Assembly: GCF_001420715.1 (NCBI RefSeq)
Contig: NZ_LJJC01000004.1
Location: 2,093,908 to 2,157,907, forward strand
Source of the DNA: Heyndrickxia shackletonii
Lineage (GTDB): Bacteria; Bacillota; Bacilli; Bacillales; Bacillaceae_C
DNA: 64,000 bases
Reading direction: 5' to 3'
This document shows positions 53,849 through 63,860 of this stretch, piece after piece. Position 1 is the first letter of the stretch. Each line of letters begins with the position of its first letter. The translations under genes were made by a program, and so were the position numbers. Under the pieces are notes generated by a model, which saw only the letters and a program-made list of their open reading frames with translations, did not search any database and was not told where the DNA came from.

Positions 53849-54012
53849 TGATCCATGATTTTAGCAAAACGTCCTTTATGGAAAGAATCTTCCGCCGATT
53901 AGTTTTGGAGGAAGTATTTCTTTTTTTGGGGAAAATAACCTATGAATTTGTCATGAACGAATTGTTTACAGTAAACTTAAGTAAATACTTGAAGTTTTAG
54001 TAGGTGAAATAG

Positions 54013-54693
54013 ATGAAGAAAATTTTACTCATTGAAGACGAAAAAAATTTATCACGCTTTATTGAGCTCGAATTAAAGCATGAGGGGTATCAAGTGAAGG
54101 TATCTTATGACGGAAGGGAAGGGCTCCAATTTGCTTTGGAAGACGAGTGGGATGTTATTTTGCTCGATTTGATGCTTCCTAGCTTAAATGGCTTGGAAGT
54201 ATGCAGAAGGGTGCGTCAGGAAAAAGAAACCCCAATTATCATGATAACAGCTCGTGATAGTGTAATGGATCGTGTTTCCGGTCTTGATCATGGTGCAGAT
54301 GATTACATAATAAAACCATTTGCCATCGAGGAATTGCTTGCAAGACTGCGAGCGATTGTTCGCAGAATCGAGTCACATGAAACACATTCGAACATGACCA
54401 GTTATCATTATAGAGATTTAAATGTGGAAAAAGAAAGCAGAATGGTAAAGAAAAAAGATCAAGTGATAGATGTAACAAAGCGAGAATATGATTTGTTGTT
54501 GACCCTTCTCGAAAATAAAAATATCGTCATGACACGCGAGGCTCTACTGAATAAGGTATGGGGCTATGAGACAGAAGTAGAGACGAATGTCGTGGATGTA
54601 TATATACGTTATTTACGGAATAAAATTGATGACCCTGGTGAAGAAAGCTATATACAAACAGTACGTGGTACGGGGTATGTGATGCGTGAATGA
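54013..54693 (+). CDS. OmpR-family response regulator
   Basis: A 226-residue regulator with a receiver domain (about 1-120; acidic pair at residues 8-9, phosphorylated Asp in ILLDLMLPSLNG at about residue 51, Lys in IKPFA) and a winged-helix OmpR DNA-binding domain (about 130-226; TKREYDLLL...VVDVYIRYLRNKI...VRGTGYVM). It resembles ArlR/YkoG-type regulators. AGGTGAAATAG lies before the ATG. Its stop overlaps the kinase ATG (ATGA). Confidence 0.9.
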   Translation: MKKILLIEDEKNLSRFIELELKHEGYQVKVSYDGREGLQFALEDEWDVILLDLMLPSLNGLEVCRRVRQEKETPIIMITARDSVMDRVSGLDHGADDYIIKPFAIEELLARLRAIVRRIESHETHSNMTSYHYRDLNVEKESRMVKKKDQVIDVTKREYDLLLTLLENKNIVMTREALLNKVWGYETEVETNVVDVYIRYLRNKIDDPGEESYIQTVRGTGYVMRE

Positions 54694-56099
54694 ATTACTT
54701 ACGAAGCTGGTATCATAAAAGTTCATTAAAGGTTAAGTGGTCGCTTGGCGGAAGTGCCGCCATTTTTTTTACTTTTTTCATTTTTAGCTCTATTCAATAT
54801 ACGGTTATCAGGCAGGTCATGTTACATGAAGAAGCCACTAATATCAGCCAGGAATTAAGTGAAATTATTAATTTTTATAAAAATCGTCCTTTTAGCTCTA
54901 TGGAAGATATTCAAAACAATTCTGATATTATCAAACAATTACTTGAAAAGGATCAAACTTTATATGTTCTTAATCAGAAATTGCAAGGTTTTGCAATTTC
55001 AAAAACGGATAATAAAAAGCCAAAGTCCCTTATCGAATACGAGCCTGTTAAAGAAAAAACGGTTGATCTTACTACGATAGATGGAAGGAAAATATACGTA
55101 GGACGTGCTCCAATTGTTTCAAATGGTTTTAGCGGATATATAGGTGTGGTTGATCCACTTACAAGATACCATCAAATGATGACAAGTTTATTTTTAATCA
55201 TGTCTATTTTAGGTGCAGTATCTTTATTGTTAAGTGGGTTAGTCGGTTTTTTAATGGCGGAGAGTTTTTTAAAGCCTATGAAAAAGCTTTCCGATACGAT
55301 GAAAAGTATTCGTAAAAAAGGTTTTCAGGAACGAATGGAACCTAGCGAGTCACAGGATGAAATGGGAGAGTTAACCAATATCTTTAACGAAATGATGGAT
55401 CGGATTGAGCTATCCTTCAATCAGCAAAAACAATTTGTGGAGGATGCTTCTCACGAATTAAGGACGCCGGTGCAAATCATGGAAGGACATTTGAATCTAT
55501 TAAATCGTTGGGGAAAAAATGATCCGGATATTTTAAATGAATCCCTTCAAGCTTCTCTTCAGGAGCTTGGCAGAATGAAAAATTTAGTTCAGGAGCTTTT
55601 AGATTTATCAAAAGTGGAACAAGTTGAAAACAAGTCCGCTTTTCAAAATACGGTGGTTATTAAGACTTTAAACAGGGTTGTGAAGAATTTTGAATTAATT
55701 CATGAGGATTTCGATTTTTTACTTCATTATGATCAACTGGAAAATGGCATTGTTAGGATGAGTGAAAATCATTTTGAACAGATAATGATCATCTTGCTGG
55801 ACAATGCTGTGAAGTATTCTGAGCAAATTAAGAAAGTCGACATTATTGTCGAAGAAAGCAAGGAAGATATTAAGATCACGGTGAAGGATTATGGAGTAGG
55901 GATACCTGAAAAGGATTTACCGAAAATATTCCATCGTTTTTACCGTGTGGATAAAGCACGCAGCCGCGCAAAAGGCGGAAACGGTTTAGGGCTAGCCATT
56001 GCCAAAAATTTAGTGGAAGGATATTCTGGAACGATTAGTGCATCCAGCACTCTAGGAGAAGGAACCAGCATATCATTAACTTTACCACATCATATTTAA
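54690..56099 (+). CDS. Sensor histidine kinase
   Basis: A 469-residue membrane kinase: helices at about residues 17-38 and 165-190 enclosing an outside sensor loop, HAMP linker (about 190-240), HisKA with the phosphorylated His in DASHELRTP (about residue 253), and HATPase (DNAVKYS N-box, GVGIPEKDLPKIF, GGNGLGLAIAKN). Resembles ArlS/YkoH-type kinases. It is encoded in one operon with the regulator. A terminator overlaps its stop. Signal unknown. Confidence 0.9.
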   Translation: MNYLRSWYHKSSLKVKWSLGGSAAIFFTFFIFSSIQYTVIRQVMLHEEATNISQELSEIINFYKNRPFSSMEDIQNNSDIIKQLLEKDQTLYVLNQKLQGFAISKTDNKKPKSLIEYEPVKEKTVDLTTIDGRKIYVGRAPIVSNGFSGYIGVVDPLTRYHQMMTSLFLIMSILGAVSLLLSGLVGFLMAESFLKPMKKLSDTMKSIRKKGFQERMEPSESQDEMGELTNIFNEMMDRIELSFNQQKQFVEDASHELRTPVQIMEGHLNLLNRWGKNDPDILNESLQASLQELGRMKNLVQELLDLSKVEQVENKSAFQNTVVIKTLNRVVKNFELIHEDFDFLLHYDQLENGIVRMSENHFEQIMIILLDNAVKYSEQIKKVDIIVEESKEDIKITVKDYGVGIPEKDLPKIFHRFYRVDKARSRAKGGNGLGLAIAKNLVEGYSGTISASSTLGEGTSISLTLPHHI

Positions 56100-56128
56100 G
56101 GCCGATGAAACATTCATCGGCCTTTTAG
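56098..56128. terminator. Terminator after the kinase gene
   Basis: Perfect 12 bp stem (56098-56109 with 56113-56124), loop ACA, then TTTTAG; overlaps the kinase stop codon. Confidence 0.85.
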
Positions 56129-56193
56129 AATTTTCAGTTATCGAAAGAATTTTGTTTTTGTTTGATTCTGGCGCTTTAAGCCAAAAGAATTTC

Positions 56194-56685
56194 TTATAAT
56201 CTCTCTGATACATCTACTTCAGTATATTGCATATCGACACTCTTCGGCATTTTTACTTCCAAGATTTCATCTTTATATTGGGCAGTTGTTCCTTTCTTCT
56301 TGACAAGTGCTGGTAAAGTGATGGTATCTCTGTTTCCATCGGAACTGTTTTCAATGATTAATTGATTAGAAGTATGGTAAATTTTTATATTATGAATCAT
56401 TTCCTCATTAATCGGAATGCGTACATAAACATCATCAAAGGTTTCAAATACACTTGCTTGCACGTTTGTTGGTGATGGATTATTTGATTGTTGATTACTC
56501 TGCGGAAAAAGAGAGGATGCTCTTGAAAGCATATCATTATGATCAAACATTCCTTGCCACTCTTTTGGCATGAATTGGGCAATCATATTTTGTACACCTT
56601 TTTCCATTTCTTGGGGGTTCATTTGCTTGAATAATTTAGTCATATCACTATTAAAGGGGAACATATTCCACGGAAACAAGGACAT
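56194..56685 (-). CDS. Hsp20/alpha-crystallin-like protein
   Basis: A 163-residue protein starting MSLFPWNMFPFNSDMTKLF. A loosely folded N-terminal region with Gln/Asn/Ser-rich linker leads into an alpha-crystallin-like beta domain (about 85-155: VFETFDDVYVRIPI...YHTSNQLIIEN...ITLPALV...YKDEILEVKMPK). The GILTL-type small-heat-shock motif is not clear, so it is a divergent family member such as the spore-associated CotP/GerT/YocM group. Start ATG 56685 follows GGAAGTGGG; an upstream extension would lack a box. Gene is convergent with the kinase operon. Confidence 0.75.
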   Translation of the reverse strand: MSLFPWNMFPFNSDMTKLFKQMNPQEMEKGVQNMIAQFMPKEWQGMFDHNDMLSRASSLFPQSNQQSNNPSPTNVQASVFETFDDVYVRIPINEEMIHNIKIYHTSNQLIIENSSDGNRDTITLPALVKKKGTTAQYKDEILEVKMPKSVDMQYTEVDVSERL

Positions 56686-57003
56686 CACCCACTTCCTTCC
56701 AAAACTCTTACGACACCAACTCCAATGTATAATGTAATATATGCATTTGCCCAACAAAAGTGTAAAAGAATAAATTGAAGCATTTTTTCTTTTTTTCATG
56801 GCAAAAACATTTGATTTTCTTGCAAATAGTAGTAAGATGGATATGGAAAAATTTTTGGGAGCTTGGAAAGCTATTAACAAATGAATAGACCGTGTTTTGC
56901 ACCTTTCGAGTAATTTTAAAAAAAATAGGTTTTTGCCTTTATCTAATTACTTTACAGTGATAAAATGGGGATTGTAAGCGATAGCTTTTCCAATTATTTA
57001 TTA

Positions 57004-57060
57004 CATATGCTGGGTCCCATTCAATTCTTACAAGCATATGATTGAATGGGAGTATTTTTT
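57004..57060 (+). promoter_or_regulatory. Leader attenuator before odhA
   Basis: CCCATTCAAT (57016-57025) and ATTGAATGGG (57041-57050) form a perfect 10 bp stem followed by AGTATTTTTT. A competing helix CATATGCT/AGCATATG (57004-57011 with 57033-57040) would enclose the 5' arm and block it. The gap 56686-57100 has no gene; the odhA promoter was not identified with confidence. Confidence 0.6.
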
Positions 57061-57100
57061 CGAAAAATTTTAAAAGGCTTTAGGCTGGAGGTTTATCAAG

Positions 57101-59923
57101 ATGAATGATCAAGCATCAAGAGGTTTTTGGGAGAGTTTTTCAGGCCCAAACCTTGGTTATGTGATGGAGGTTTATGAGCAGTACCTAAATGATCCGGAAA
57201 GTGTTGAACCGGAAATGAAGGAACTTTTTGAGCAATGGGGAGCACCTACCGTTTCGAATGAAGTATTATCCACAAGCGGTCAAGCAGATGTTTCCTTTCA
57301 AATGCCAACAAATGCGACTATTTTCAGTAAAATCGTTTCTGCGGTTAAACTAGCTGATAATATTCGAACATATGGACATTTAGCTGCCGACATTAATCCA
57401 TTAAATAATACTAGCAAAGATACACGCCGAATCGAATTGAAAGAATACAATCTTACTGAAGAAGATTTGCGACAAATTCCTGTTTCTTTCATTTGTCCGG
57501 ATGCACCTTCAACGGTTAAAAATGGTCTTGATGCCATTAATTATTTAAAAGATGTATATACGAAAAAAATTGCTTATGAGTTTCATCATGTTCATAATTT
57601 GGAAGAGAAAAACTGGCTTCAAAAAACTGTTGAGTCAGGTAAAATCTATCCTCAGTTAAGTAAAGAAGAGAAATTAAATATTTTAAAAAGATTAACAGAA
57701 GTTGAAGGATTTGAAAAGTTTGCTCACCGCATCTTTGTAGGTCAAAAGAGATTCTCTATTGAAGGTCTAGATATGATGGTTCCTTTAATGGATAAAATTA
57801 TCAGCTCTTCAGTTGAATATGGAGCCAAAACAGTAAATATTGGTATGGCACATAGAGGCCGCTTAAATGTATTAGCTCATATTCTAGAAAAACCATATGA
57901 GTTAATTTTTGCTGAATTCCAACATGCACCTAATAAAGATTTAATTCCATCTGAAGGTTCTATCGGAATCACATACGGATGGACTGGAGATGTGAAATAT
58001 CATCTAGGTGCTGACCGTGTAAATAAGGAAAGTGTACGAGTTGTATTAGCTAATAACCCAAGTCACCTTGAAGTTGCTGCACCTGTGGTGGAGGGCTATA
58101 CAAGAGCTGCACAAGAGAATAGAAAAACAAGTGGATATCCAGAGCAAAATCCTGAAGAGGCTTTGGCAATTATCGTTCATGGTGATGCTGCATTCCCTGG
58201 CGAAGGTATTGTAACGGAAACATTAAATATGAGCGGATTAAGAGGATATAACACAGGTGGATCTATTCATATTATTTCCAATAATATGATTGGTTTCACG
58301 ACAGAAAGCTTCGATTCGCGTTCAACTAAATATTCATCAGACGCGGCGAAAGGTTATGAGATTCCAATCATTCATGTTAATGCTGATGATCCGGAAAGCT
58401 GTATTGCTGCTGCTATTTTTGCAGCTGAATATCGCCGCTTATTCAAAAAAGATTTCTTAATTGACTTAATTGGCTACCGTAAATTCGGTCATAACGAAAC
58501 AGATGAACCGATGACAACTAACCCAATGATGTATCAAATAGTACGCAAGCATCCTACTGTTCGTACTATTTATGCTGAACAATTAGTGAATGAAGGATTG
58601 CTTAGCAAAGAAGATGTACAGAAATTGGAAGAGAATGTTAACGCTAAATTACAAGCAGCATATGATAAGGTGCCTGGAGCGGATGAAAACCCTGATATCG
58701 TGATGAATCCTCCAGAATATGTGGCGAGCGGATATCCAGCTGTTAAAACATCCGTTGATAATGAAGAATTAAAAGACCTAAATGCTCAATTATTAAATTG
58801 GCCGGAAGATTTTAATGTATTTAAAAAACTAGGCAAAATTTTAAAACGTCGTGAAAATGTGTTTGATGGCGATGGAAAAATTGATTGGGCTCATGCAGAA
58901 TCACTTGCATTTGCTTCTATTTTAAAGGATGGAACACCTATCCGTATGACCGGTCAGGACTCCCAACGCGGAACATTTGCACAGCGTAACTTAGTATTAC
59001 ATGATGAAAAAACTGGCGAAGAATATATTCCGCTTCATCATTTAAAGGATACAAATGCTTCATTTGTTGTATACAACAGTCCTTTAACAGAAACAGCAGT
59101 GCTTGGTTTTGAGTATGGATATAATGTCCTTTCACCTGAAACGTTAGTGCTTTGGGAAGCACAATTCGGTGATTTTGCAAATATGGCGCAAACGATGTTT
59201 GACCAATTTATATCTGCAGGGCGTGCAAAATGGGGCCAAAAATCAGGTCTTGTAATGCTGTTGCCTCATGGTTATGAAGGCCAAGGACCAGAGCATTCCA
59301 GTGCAAGAATGGAACGTTACTTGCAAATGGCTGCTGAGAATAACTGGACAGTTGCTAATCTTTCAACAGCAGGTCAATATTTCCATATTTTACGCCGTCA
59401 AGCAGCAATGCTTGGAAAGGATGAAATTCGTCCATTAGTGTTAATGACACCAAAAAGCTTATTACGTCATCCATTAGCATCTGTTGATAGCTCTGAATTA
59501 ACAAATAGCGAATTTAAACCTGTTCTAGAACAGGCTGGCTTAGGACAAAATGCGGATAAAGTGGAAAGAATTGTACTTTGCAGCGGAAAAATTGCTATTG
59601 ATTTAGAAACTCGTTTACAAGAGGAAGAAAATGCGGAATGGCTTCATATTTTAAGAATTGAAGAACTTTATCCATTCCCTGAGAATCAAGTAAAAGAAAT
59701 TCTTTCTCGTTACAAAAATCTTAAAGAAATAGTTTGGGTGCAAGAAGAACCTCAAAATATGGGTGGTTGGACATTTGTAGATCCATATTTACGCGGTCTT
59801 TCTCCACAAGGTGTAGATGTGAAATATGCTGGTCGTCCTAGACGTTCCAGTCCATCAGAAGGAGACCCAGTGGTTCATAAGAAAGAACAAAATCGTATTA
59901 TTAATGAAGCATTTACAAAATAA
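57101..59923 (+). CDS. odhA: 2-oxoglutarate dehydrogenase E1 component
   Basis: A 940-residue thiamine-diphosphate decarboxylase of the TCA-cycle 2-oxoglutarate dehydrogenase complex. Signatures include the N-terminal ...[18 protein letters not shown]2-binding segment, [22 protein letters not shown] (metal/ThDP GDG-type site), and [12 protein letters not shown], then the transketolase pyrimidine-binding and C-terminal domains with GQDSQRGTF and [17 protein letters not shown]. Bacillus length. GGAGG precedes the ATG. The odhB gene follows after 148 bases. Confidence 0.96.
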   Translation: MNDQASRGFWESFSGPNLGYVMEVYEQYLNDPESVEPEMKELFEQWGAPTVSNEVLSTSGQADVSFQMPTNATIFSKIVSAVKLADNIRTYGHLAADINPLNNTSKDTRRIELKEYNLTEEDLRQIPVSFICPDAPSTVKNGLDAINYLKDVYTKKIAYEFHHVHNLEEKNWLQKTVESGKIYPQLSKEEKLNILKRLTEVEGFEKFAHRIFVGQKRFSIEGLDMMVPLMDKIISSSVEYGAKTVNIGMAHRGRLNVLAHILEKPYELIFAEFQHAPNKDLIPSEGSIGITYGWTGDVKYHLGADRVNKESVRVVLANNPSHLEVAAPVVEGYTRAAQENRKTSGYPEQNPEEALAIIVHGDAAFPGEGIVTETLNMSGLRGYNTGGSIHIISNNMIGFTTESFDSRSTKYSSDAAKGYEIPIIHVNADDPESCIAAAIFAAEYRRLFKKDFLIDLIGYRKFGHNETDEPMTTNPMMYQIVRKHPTVRTIYAEQLVNEGLLSKEDVQKLEENVNAKLQAAYDKVPGADENPDIVMNPPEYVASGYPAVKTSVDNEELKDLNAQLLNWPEDFNVFKKLGKILKRRENVFDGDGKIDWAHAESLAFASILKDGTPIRMTGQDSQRGTFAQRNLVLHDEKTGEEYIPLHHLKDTNASFVVYNSPLTETAVLGFEYGYNVLSPETLVLWEAQFGDFANMAQTMFDQFISAGRAKWGQKSGLVMLLPHGYEGQGPEHSSARMERYLQMAAENNWTVANLSTAGQYFHILRRQAAMLGKDEIRPLVLMTPKSLLRHPLASVDSSELTNSEFKPVLEQAGLGQNADKVERIVLCSGKIAIDLETRLQEEENAEWLHILRIEELYPFPENQVKEILSRYKNLKEIVWVQEEPQNMGGWTFVDPYLRGLSPQGVDVKYAGRPRRSSPSEGDPVVHKKEQNRIINEAFTK

Positions 59924-60071
59924 CAGTTTTAAAAGATGTAGGAAATAAGGATGTAGAAAATTAGCTGAAAATCTAATTTTCTCCCTTATTCACTGCATCT
60001 AGAATTTTGCACGCCTTGAAACGTGAAAATACATTTAGAAAATAGCAATGATTATTAAGGAGGACATCATC

Positions 60072-61313
60072 GTGGCTGAAATTAAAGTGCCTGAATTAGC
60101 GGAATCAATTACAGAAGGAACAATTGCTCAATGGTTGAAAAAACCAGGAGAGTATGTGGAAAAAGGGGAATATATTGTAGAGCTTGAAACAGATAAAGTA
60201 AATGTGGAAGTAATTTCTGAAGAAGCAGGCGTTATTCAAGAATTAAAAGCAGAAGAAGGCGACACTGTTCAAGTAGGACAAGTAATCGCAATCGTAAGTG
60301 CTGGCGGTGAGGCTCCTGCACCAAGTGCACCTGCAGCGGAAACAAAAGCGGAACAACCAAAACAAGAAGCAGCTCCTGCCCCACAAGTGGCAGCCGTAGA
60401 ATCTACGGAAGATAAAGGTCGTACAATAGCATCTCCTGCAGCTCGTAAGCTTGCTCGTGAAAAAGGAATCGAATTAGGACAAGTTCCTACTGTAGATCCG
60501 CTAGGACGTGTACGCAAACAAGATGTTGAAGTATACAGCAATCAGCCAAAACAACAAGCAGCTCCCGCACCTGCTAAAAATGCACCTGCGGCTGTTAGCC
60601 AAGAAGATGGCAAACCAGTTGAACGTGTTCGTATGTCACGCCGTCGCCAAACAATCGCTAACCGTCTGTTAGAAGTAAAACAAAATACAGCAATGTTAAC
60701 TACTTTTAACGAAATTGATATGACAGCAGTTATGGAATTACGTAAGCGTAAAAAAGACAAATTCCAAGAAGAACATGATGGGACTCGTCTTGGCTTTATG
60801 TCATTCTTCACAAAAGCAGTAGTTGCAGGCTTGAAAAAATATCCATACGTAAATTCAGAAATTCAAGGCAATGAATTATTAATCAAAAAGTATTACGATA
60901 TCGGTGTTGCCGTTTCTACAGAAGAAGGTCTTGTTGTTCCTGTCGTTCGTGATTGTGACCGCAAAAACTTTGCAGAAATCGAAGCAGATATTGCTGGATT
61001 TGCGAAAAAAGCTAGAGATAATAAGCTTGGTTTAGCTGATTTACAAGGTGGTACATTTACAATCACTAATGGTGGTGTATTTGGATCATTATTCTCTACA
61101 CCAATTATCAATGGTACACAAGTAGGTATCCTTGGTATGCATTCCATCGTAAAACGTCCAGTTGCCGTTGGTGACCAAATAGAAATCCGTCCTATGATGT
61201 ATGTAGCATTATCTTATGATCACCGTGTTATCGACGGAAAAGATGCAGTTGGCTTCCTTGCAACTGTTAAGAAATTACTTGAAAACCCAGAAGATTTATT
61301 ATTAGAAGTTTAA
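60072..61313 (+). CDS. odhB: Dihydrolipoyl succinyltransferase (E2 of 2-oxoglutarate dehydrogenase)
   Basis: A 413-residue E2. The lipoyl domain (1-75) has the lipoyl-lysine at 42 in ETDKVNVEV. An Ala/Pro/Gln linker follows, then the peripheral E3-binding domain ([18 protein letters not shown], about 117-150), a second linker, and the catalytic domain (about 185-413) ending with [10 protein letters not shown] (active His and Asp). Start: AAGGAGGAC fits GTG 60072; the ATG 60048 lies upstream of that box. Followed by a terminator. E3 (lpdA) is not in the window. Confidence 0.95.
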   Translation: MAEIKVPELAESITEGTIAQWLKKPGEYVEKGEYIVELETDKVNVEVISEEAGVIQELKAEEGDTVQVGQVIAIVSAGGEAPAPSAPAAETKAEQPKQEAAPAPQVAAVESTEDKGRTIASPAARKLAREKGIELGQVPTVDPLGRVRKQDVEVYSNQPKQQAAPAPAKNAPAAVSQEDGKPVERVRMSRRRQTIANRLLEVKQNTAMLTTFNEIDMTAVMELRKRKKDKFQEEHDGTRLGFMSFFTKAVVAGLKKYPYVNSEIQGNELLIKKYYDIGVAVSTEEGLVVPVVRDCDRKNFAEIEADIAGFAKKARDNKLGLADLQGGTFTITNGGVFGSLFSTPIINGTQVGILGMHSIVKRPVAVGDQIEIRPMMYVALSYDHRVIDGKDAVGFLATVKKLLENPEDLLLEV

Positions 61314-61320
61314 TACATTG

Positions 61321-61353
61321 AAAAGGCAATCACTTCATGTGGTTGTCTTTTTT
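61321..61353 (+). terminator. Terminator after odhAB
   Basis: 13 bp stem (61321-61333 with 61339-61351 region) with G-U pairs, loop TTCAT, then TTTTTT. Confidence 0.75.
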
Positions 61354-61451
61354 AATAGACATAAAATAATTCCAGCGAACCTCAAATCACTAAAGGAATA
61401 AGACAAGACAAACATGGAATAAACTTAATATGGGAAAAAAGGGGGGATGGT

Positions 61452-62258
61452 GTGAAATCTTTTATACAGTCTGCAAAATTCGAACATGAGTTTTGGCTGC
61501 AAATCCTTGGTGATCATTCTAGATTTATTCTAGATTCTTTAAGTGTAACCGAAGCCGATTTTATTAAAGAGGCCAATTATTTTAAAAACAAATTTGATAG
61601 TCTATTGCTAAATGCACGATCTTTACATGATGAAGGCTCTCTAATCCTATTGGCAAATGAGGCAGATGCTGAGGTAAAAAAACTTAAACAGCTTAAATTA
61701 ACTCTGATAGAGAGACATCTTGTCAGTAAGGTCAAAATTCAATTATCACCTACTTTTTTAAGCCATATGGTAAATGAATTGGAGGAATACGAACGAATAC
61801 TAGTATATTTAATACGTGGTGAACAACCACCTATTCTACATGAACTACATCATCATTTATTGTGGCTGCAGGATGCCTTTGGTCATGCTGGTGCGATCCA
61901 ATCGGAGATGGATGCTACCGAGCACAAAATAAAAAAGGAAAGCAAGGAATTTGTTCAGCAATTTCAACAGTTTTATTTAAAAGCAGTGGAATTTACTGGA
62001 TACCTACGAACAAGTTTAGATACCTTTCCCGCTTTAAGAAAAATGAATGAAGATGTTAGATTAGAAATGGAAATGTTTCAAGTGTTTTTAAATGAGATTT
62101 TTGAATTAGAAATTTCAAATGAAGTTCTTGGCACCTTCCCTGTTTTAATGGCGGATCATATGTTTCGTGAAGAATGTTATTACTTAATTAAACTTGCAGA
62201 ATCTGCGAATACAGAAATACCTAATTGTAATCCAGCAATGCCGAGAAATGAAGGCTAA
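61452..62258 (+). CDS. DUF2935 domain protein (hemerythrin-like helical bundles)
   Basis: A 268-residue protein with two similar helical halves, each beginning with a His/Glu-containing helix (SAKFEHEFWLQILGDHSRF and HELHHHLLWLQDAFGHA). These repeated histidines suit the DUF2935 fold, where a di-iron-like site is bound. GTG start with GGGGGG before it. The function is unknown. It is flanked by strong terminators, so monocistronic. Confidence 0.8.
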   Translation: MKSFIQSAKFEHEFWLQILGDHSRFILDSLSVTEADFIKEANYFKNKFDSLLLNARSLHDEGSLILLANEADAEVKKLKQLKLTLIERHLVSKVKIQLSPTFLSHMVNELEEYERILVYLIRGEQPPILHELHHHLLWLQDAFGHAGAIQSEMDATEHKIKKESKEFVQQFQQFYLKAVEFTGYLRTSLDTFPALRKMNEDVRLEMEMFQVFLNEIFELEISNEVLGTFPVLMADHMFREECYYLIKLAESANTEIPNCNPAMPRNEG

Positions 62259-62277
62259 AAAGTGTAATATAAATGAT

Positions 62278-62310
62278 AATAGCGTGTGGAATTCCACACG
62301 CTATTTTTCT
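62278..62310. terminator. Perfect 14 bp terminator after the DUF2935 gene
   Basis: Palindrome 62278-62291 with 62292-62305, then TTTTCT; can act on both strands. Confidence 0.85.
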
Positions 62311-62367
62311 CTTATCAAGAATTTGTAAAATTTAAAGAAGTAAATAACTGTTTAAAAAATTATCTAC

Positions 62368-62520
62368 GTCTAGCTCAAGTGCCAATCGGCTAGCGGATTT
62401 CTCCGTCTCCTCCCTACGATAATTCAACATCAGCTCGTGAACTACCTCACTGTGTTTCCTTTATCTCGAGGTGAGCGACTACGAAATCCGTACGCAAATG
62501 AGCAAGGCACTTACGCATTT
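62368..62520 (+). repeat. Dispersed palindromic repeat, copy B
   Basis: A ~153 bp member of the same family as 53454-53635 and 63861-64000: GTCTAG, ATCGGCTAGCGGATTTC, CTCCCTACGATAA, CATCAGCTCGTGAACTACCTCACTGTGTTTCC, CTCGAGGTGAGCGACTACGAAATCCG, then GAGCAAGGCAC. It lacks the ~29 bp internal TGAAAAT...ATTTTCA hairpin found in copies A and C. It ends just before the sda stop. Confidence 0.8.
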
Positions 62521-62524
62521 GTTT

Positions 62525-62659
62525 TTATTTTATTGTAATAGGCGTTAAGCCACGCTTTTTTAGCTCTGATTTTAATAATTCAATCCACTCTTGATCTTGA
62601 CCTTTCTTTTTAGCGTCTCGATAGGCTGCCACCAACAATTCATTACTCATAATCTTCAT
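62525..62659 (-). CDS. sda: Sporulation checkpoint inhibitor Sda (small)
   Basis: A 44-residue acidic-basic helical-hairpin protein: MKIMSNELLVAAYRDAKKKG...WIELLKSELKKRG. This matches the Sda family (inhibitor of sporulation histidine kinases KinA/KinB, about 46-52 residues, blocking sporulation initiation when replication is impaired), including the S-N/D-E-L-L and F/W-I-E-L-L segments. The start has AGGAGG seven bases before it on the minus strand. No DnaA boxes (TTATNCACA) were recognised upstream, unlike B. subtilis sda. Copy B of the repeat follows immediately after the stop. Confidence 0.85.
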   Translation of the reverse strand: MKIMSNELLVAAYRDAKKKGQDQEWIELLKSELKKRGLTPITIK

Positions 62660-62892
62660 GACACAACCTCCTAGTGGAATTTATTAAATTTGATTCCTTT
62701 TATTTTATCTTTTAATGAGTTGTTTGAGAACCCCTTTTATGAAAAAAGTTAAATAATTTCGTATTATAAAAACGATTTATCATTTAAAACTCGAATAATC
62801 CTCTTACACTTAATAGGAGCTAGAATGTTATTCATCGTATGTGCAATCGAAATTTGTTCATACTATAAGAAAAAGAGGTGAGAAGTCCTATT

Positions 62893-63816
62893 ATGAAAAA
62901 TTTAATTATTCTATACCTCATCATTATTCCCTGTGTTTTTTTAGCATCTTGCGATAATAAGTTTTTACATCATAAGAATAAAACCAATCCGGGAACATTA
63001 GAAGAAAGTTTTAAAAAGAAATTAAATGAAAAACCGATAAATTTCCTGCTACTTGGCATTGATACCAGAGAAGGGGAGCAATCCAGAACCGATTCCATTA
63101 TAGTAAGTCAATATGATGCACAGAACCGTTCTATCAAATTAGCGTCCATTATGCGGGATAGTTTTGTTAAGATTCCCGGTTATAATCGCGTCTACAATAA
63201 ATTGAATCATGCTTATTATGTAGGGGGAGAGGATTTATTAAAAAAAACAATTGAACGAAATTTTGGTATTCAAATTGACCATGTTATTACGATTGATTTC
63301 AAAGGTTTTGTAAAAGTCATTGATACAATTGCACCTGAAGGAATAAAAGTAGATTTAAATCAAGCCATTATAAAGGATATGGCTTTAAATGTCCCACCAG
63401 GTGAACATAATCTGCACGGCGAAGAACTTTTAAAATATGTACGGTTCCGACATGATGCAAGAAGTGATTTTGGAAGAGTAGACAGACAGCAAGAGGTTTT
63501 ATTAAAAATGAAGGATAAATTTCAAAAGGAAATGAATACTTTGGATGGTTTTGCCAAAATACCGTCTTTATTGGATTCCTCCATTAAATACATTCATACA
63601 GATTTAAAAACGAATGAAATTCTAACCTTAGCATCCACGATATTTTTACAGCGTATAGATAATTTAGATACAATGCGGATTCCAGTGAAAAATGGATTTA
63701 CAAATCGAAATGTTCCGTATGCTGGAGCAGTCCTGCAACTGGATTATAAAAAGAATATTAAAGCACTCAATCAATTTTTCAGTGAGCCGCAACCTGTTAA
63801 CGATCATCATAAATGA
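62893..63816 (+). CDS. LytR-CpsA-Psr (LCP) family phosphotransferase
   Basis: A 307-residue LCP enzyme, expected to attach wall polymers (teichoic acid, capsule) to peptidoglycan outside the cell. LCP motifs: FLLLGIDTREGEQSRTDSIIV (about 60-80), LASIMRDSFVKIPGYN, NKLNHAY and VRFRHDARSDFGRVDRQQ (Arg/Asp cluster). Unusually, the N terminus MKNLIILYLIIIPCVFLASCDNK ends in a lipobox (L-A-S-C) rather than a plain type II anchor, suggesting a lipoprotein. Start choice: ATG 62893; an upstream GTG 62878 has poor spacing. GAGGTG precedes it. Confidence 0.87.
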   Translation: MKNLIILYLIIIPCVFLASCDNKFLHHKNKTNPGTLEESFKKKLNEKPINFLLLGIDTREGEQSRTDSIIVSQYDAQNRSIKLASIMRDSFVKIPGYNRVYNKLNHAYYVGGEDLLKKTIERNFGIQIDHVITIDFKGFVKVIDTIAPEGIKVDLNQAIIKDMALNVPPGEHNLHGEELLKYVRFRHDARSDFGRVDRQQEVLLKMKDKFQKEMNTLDGFAKIPSLLDSSIKYIHTDLKTNEILTLASTIFLQRIDNLDTMRIPVKNGFTNRNVPYAGAVLQLDYKKNIKALNQFFSEPQPVNDHHK

Positions 63817-63817
63817 A

Positions 63818-63850
63818 GAGGCCAAATTTCCTGGCCTCAGTAATATTTTT
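63818..63850 (+). terminator. Terminator after the LCP gene
   Basis: GAGGCCA (63818-63824) pairs with TGGCCTC (63832-63838), then AGTAATATTTTT. Weak T tract. Confidence 0.55.
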
Positions 63851-63860
63851 AAAAGAAATA

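Noticed and set aside
62660-62892. DnaA-box cluster upstream of sda
   Set aside because: No TTATNCACA match was found in the region on either strand.
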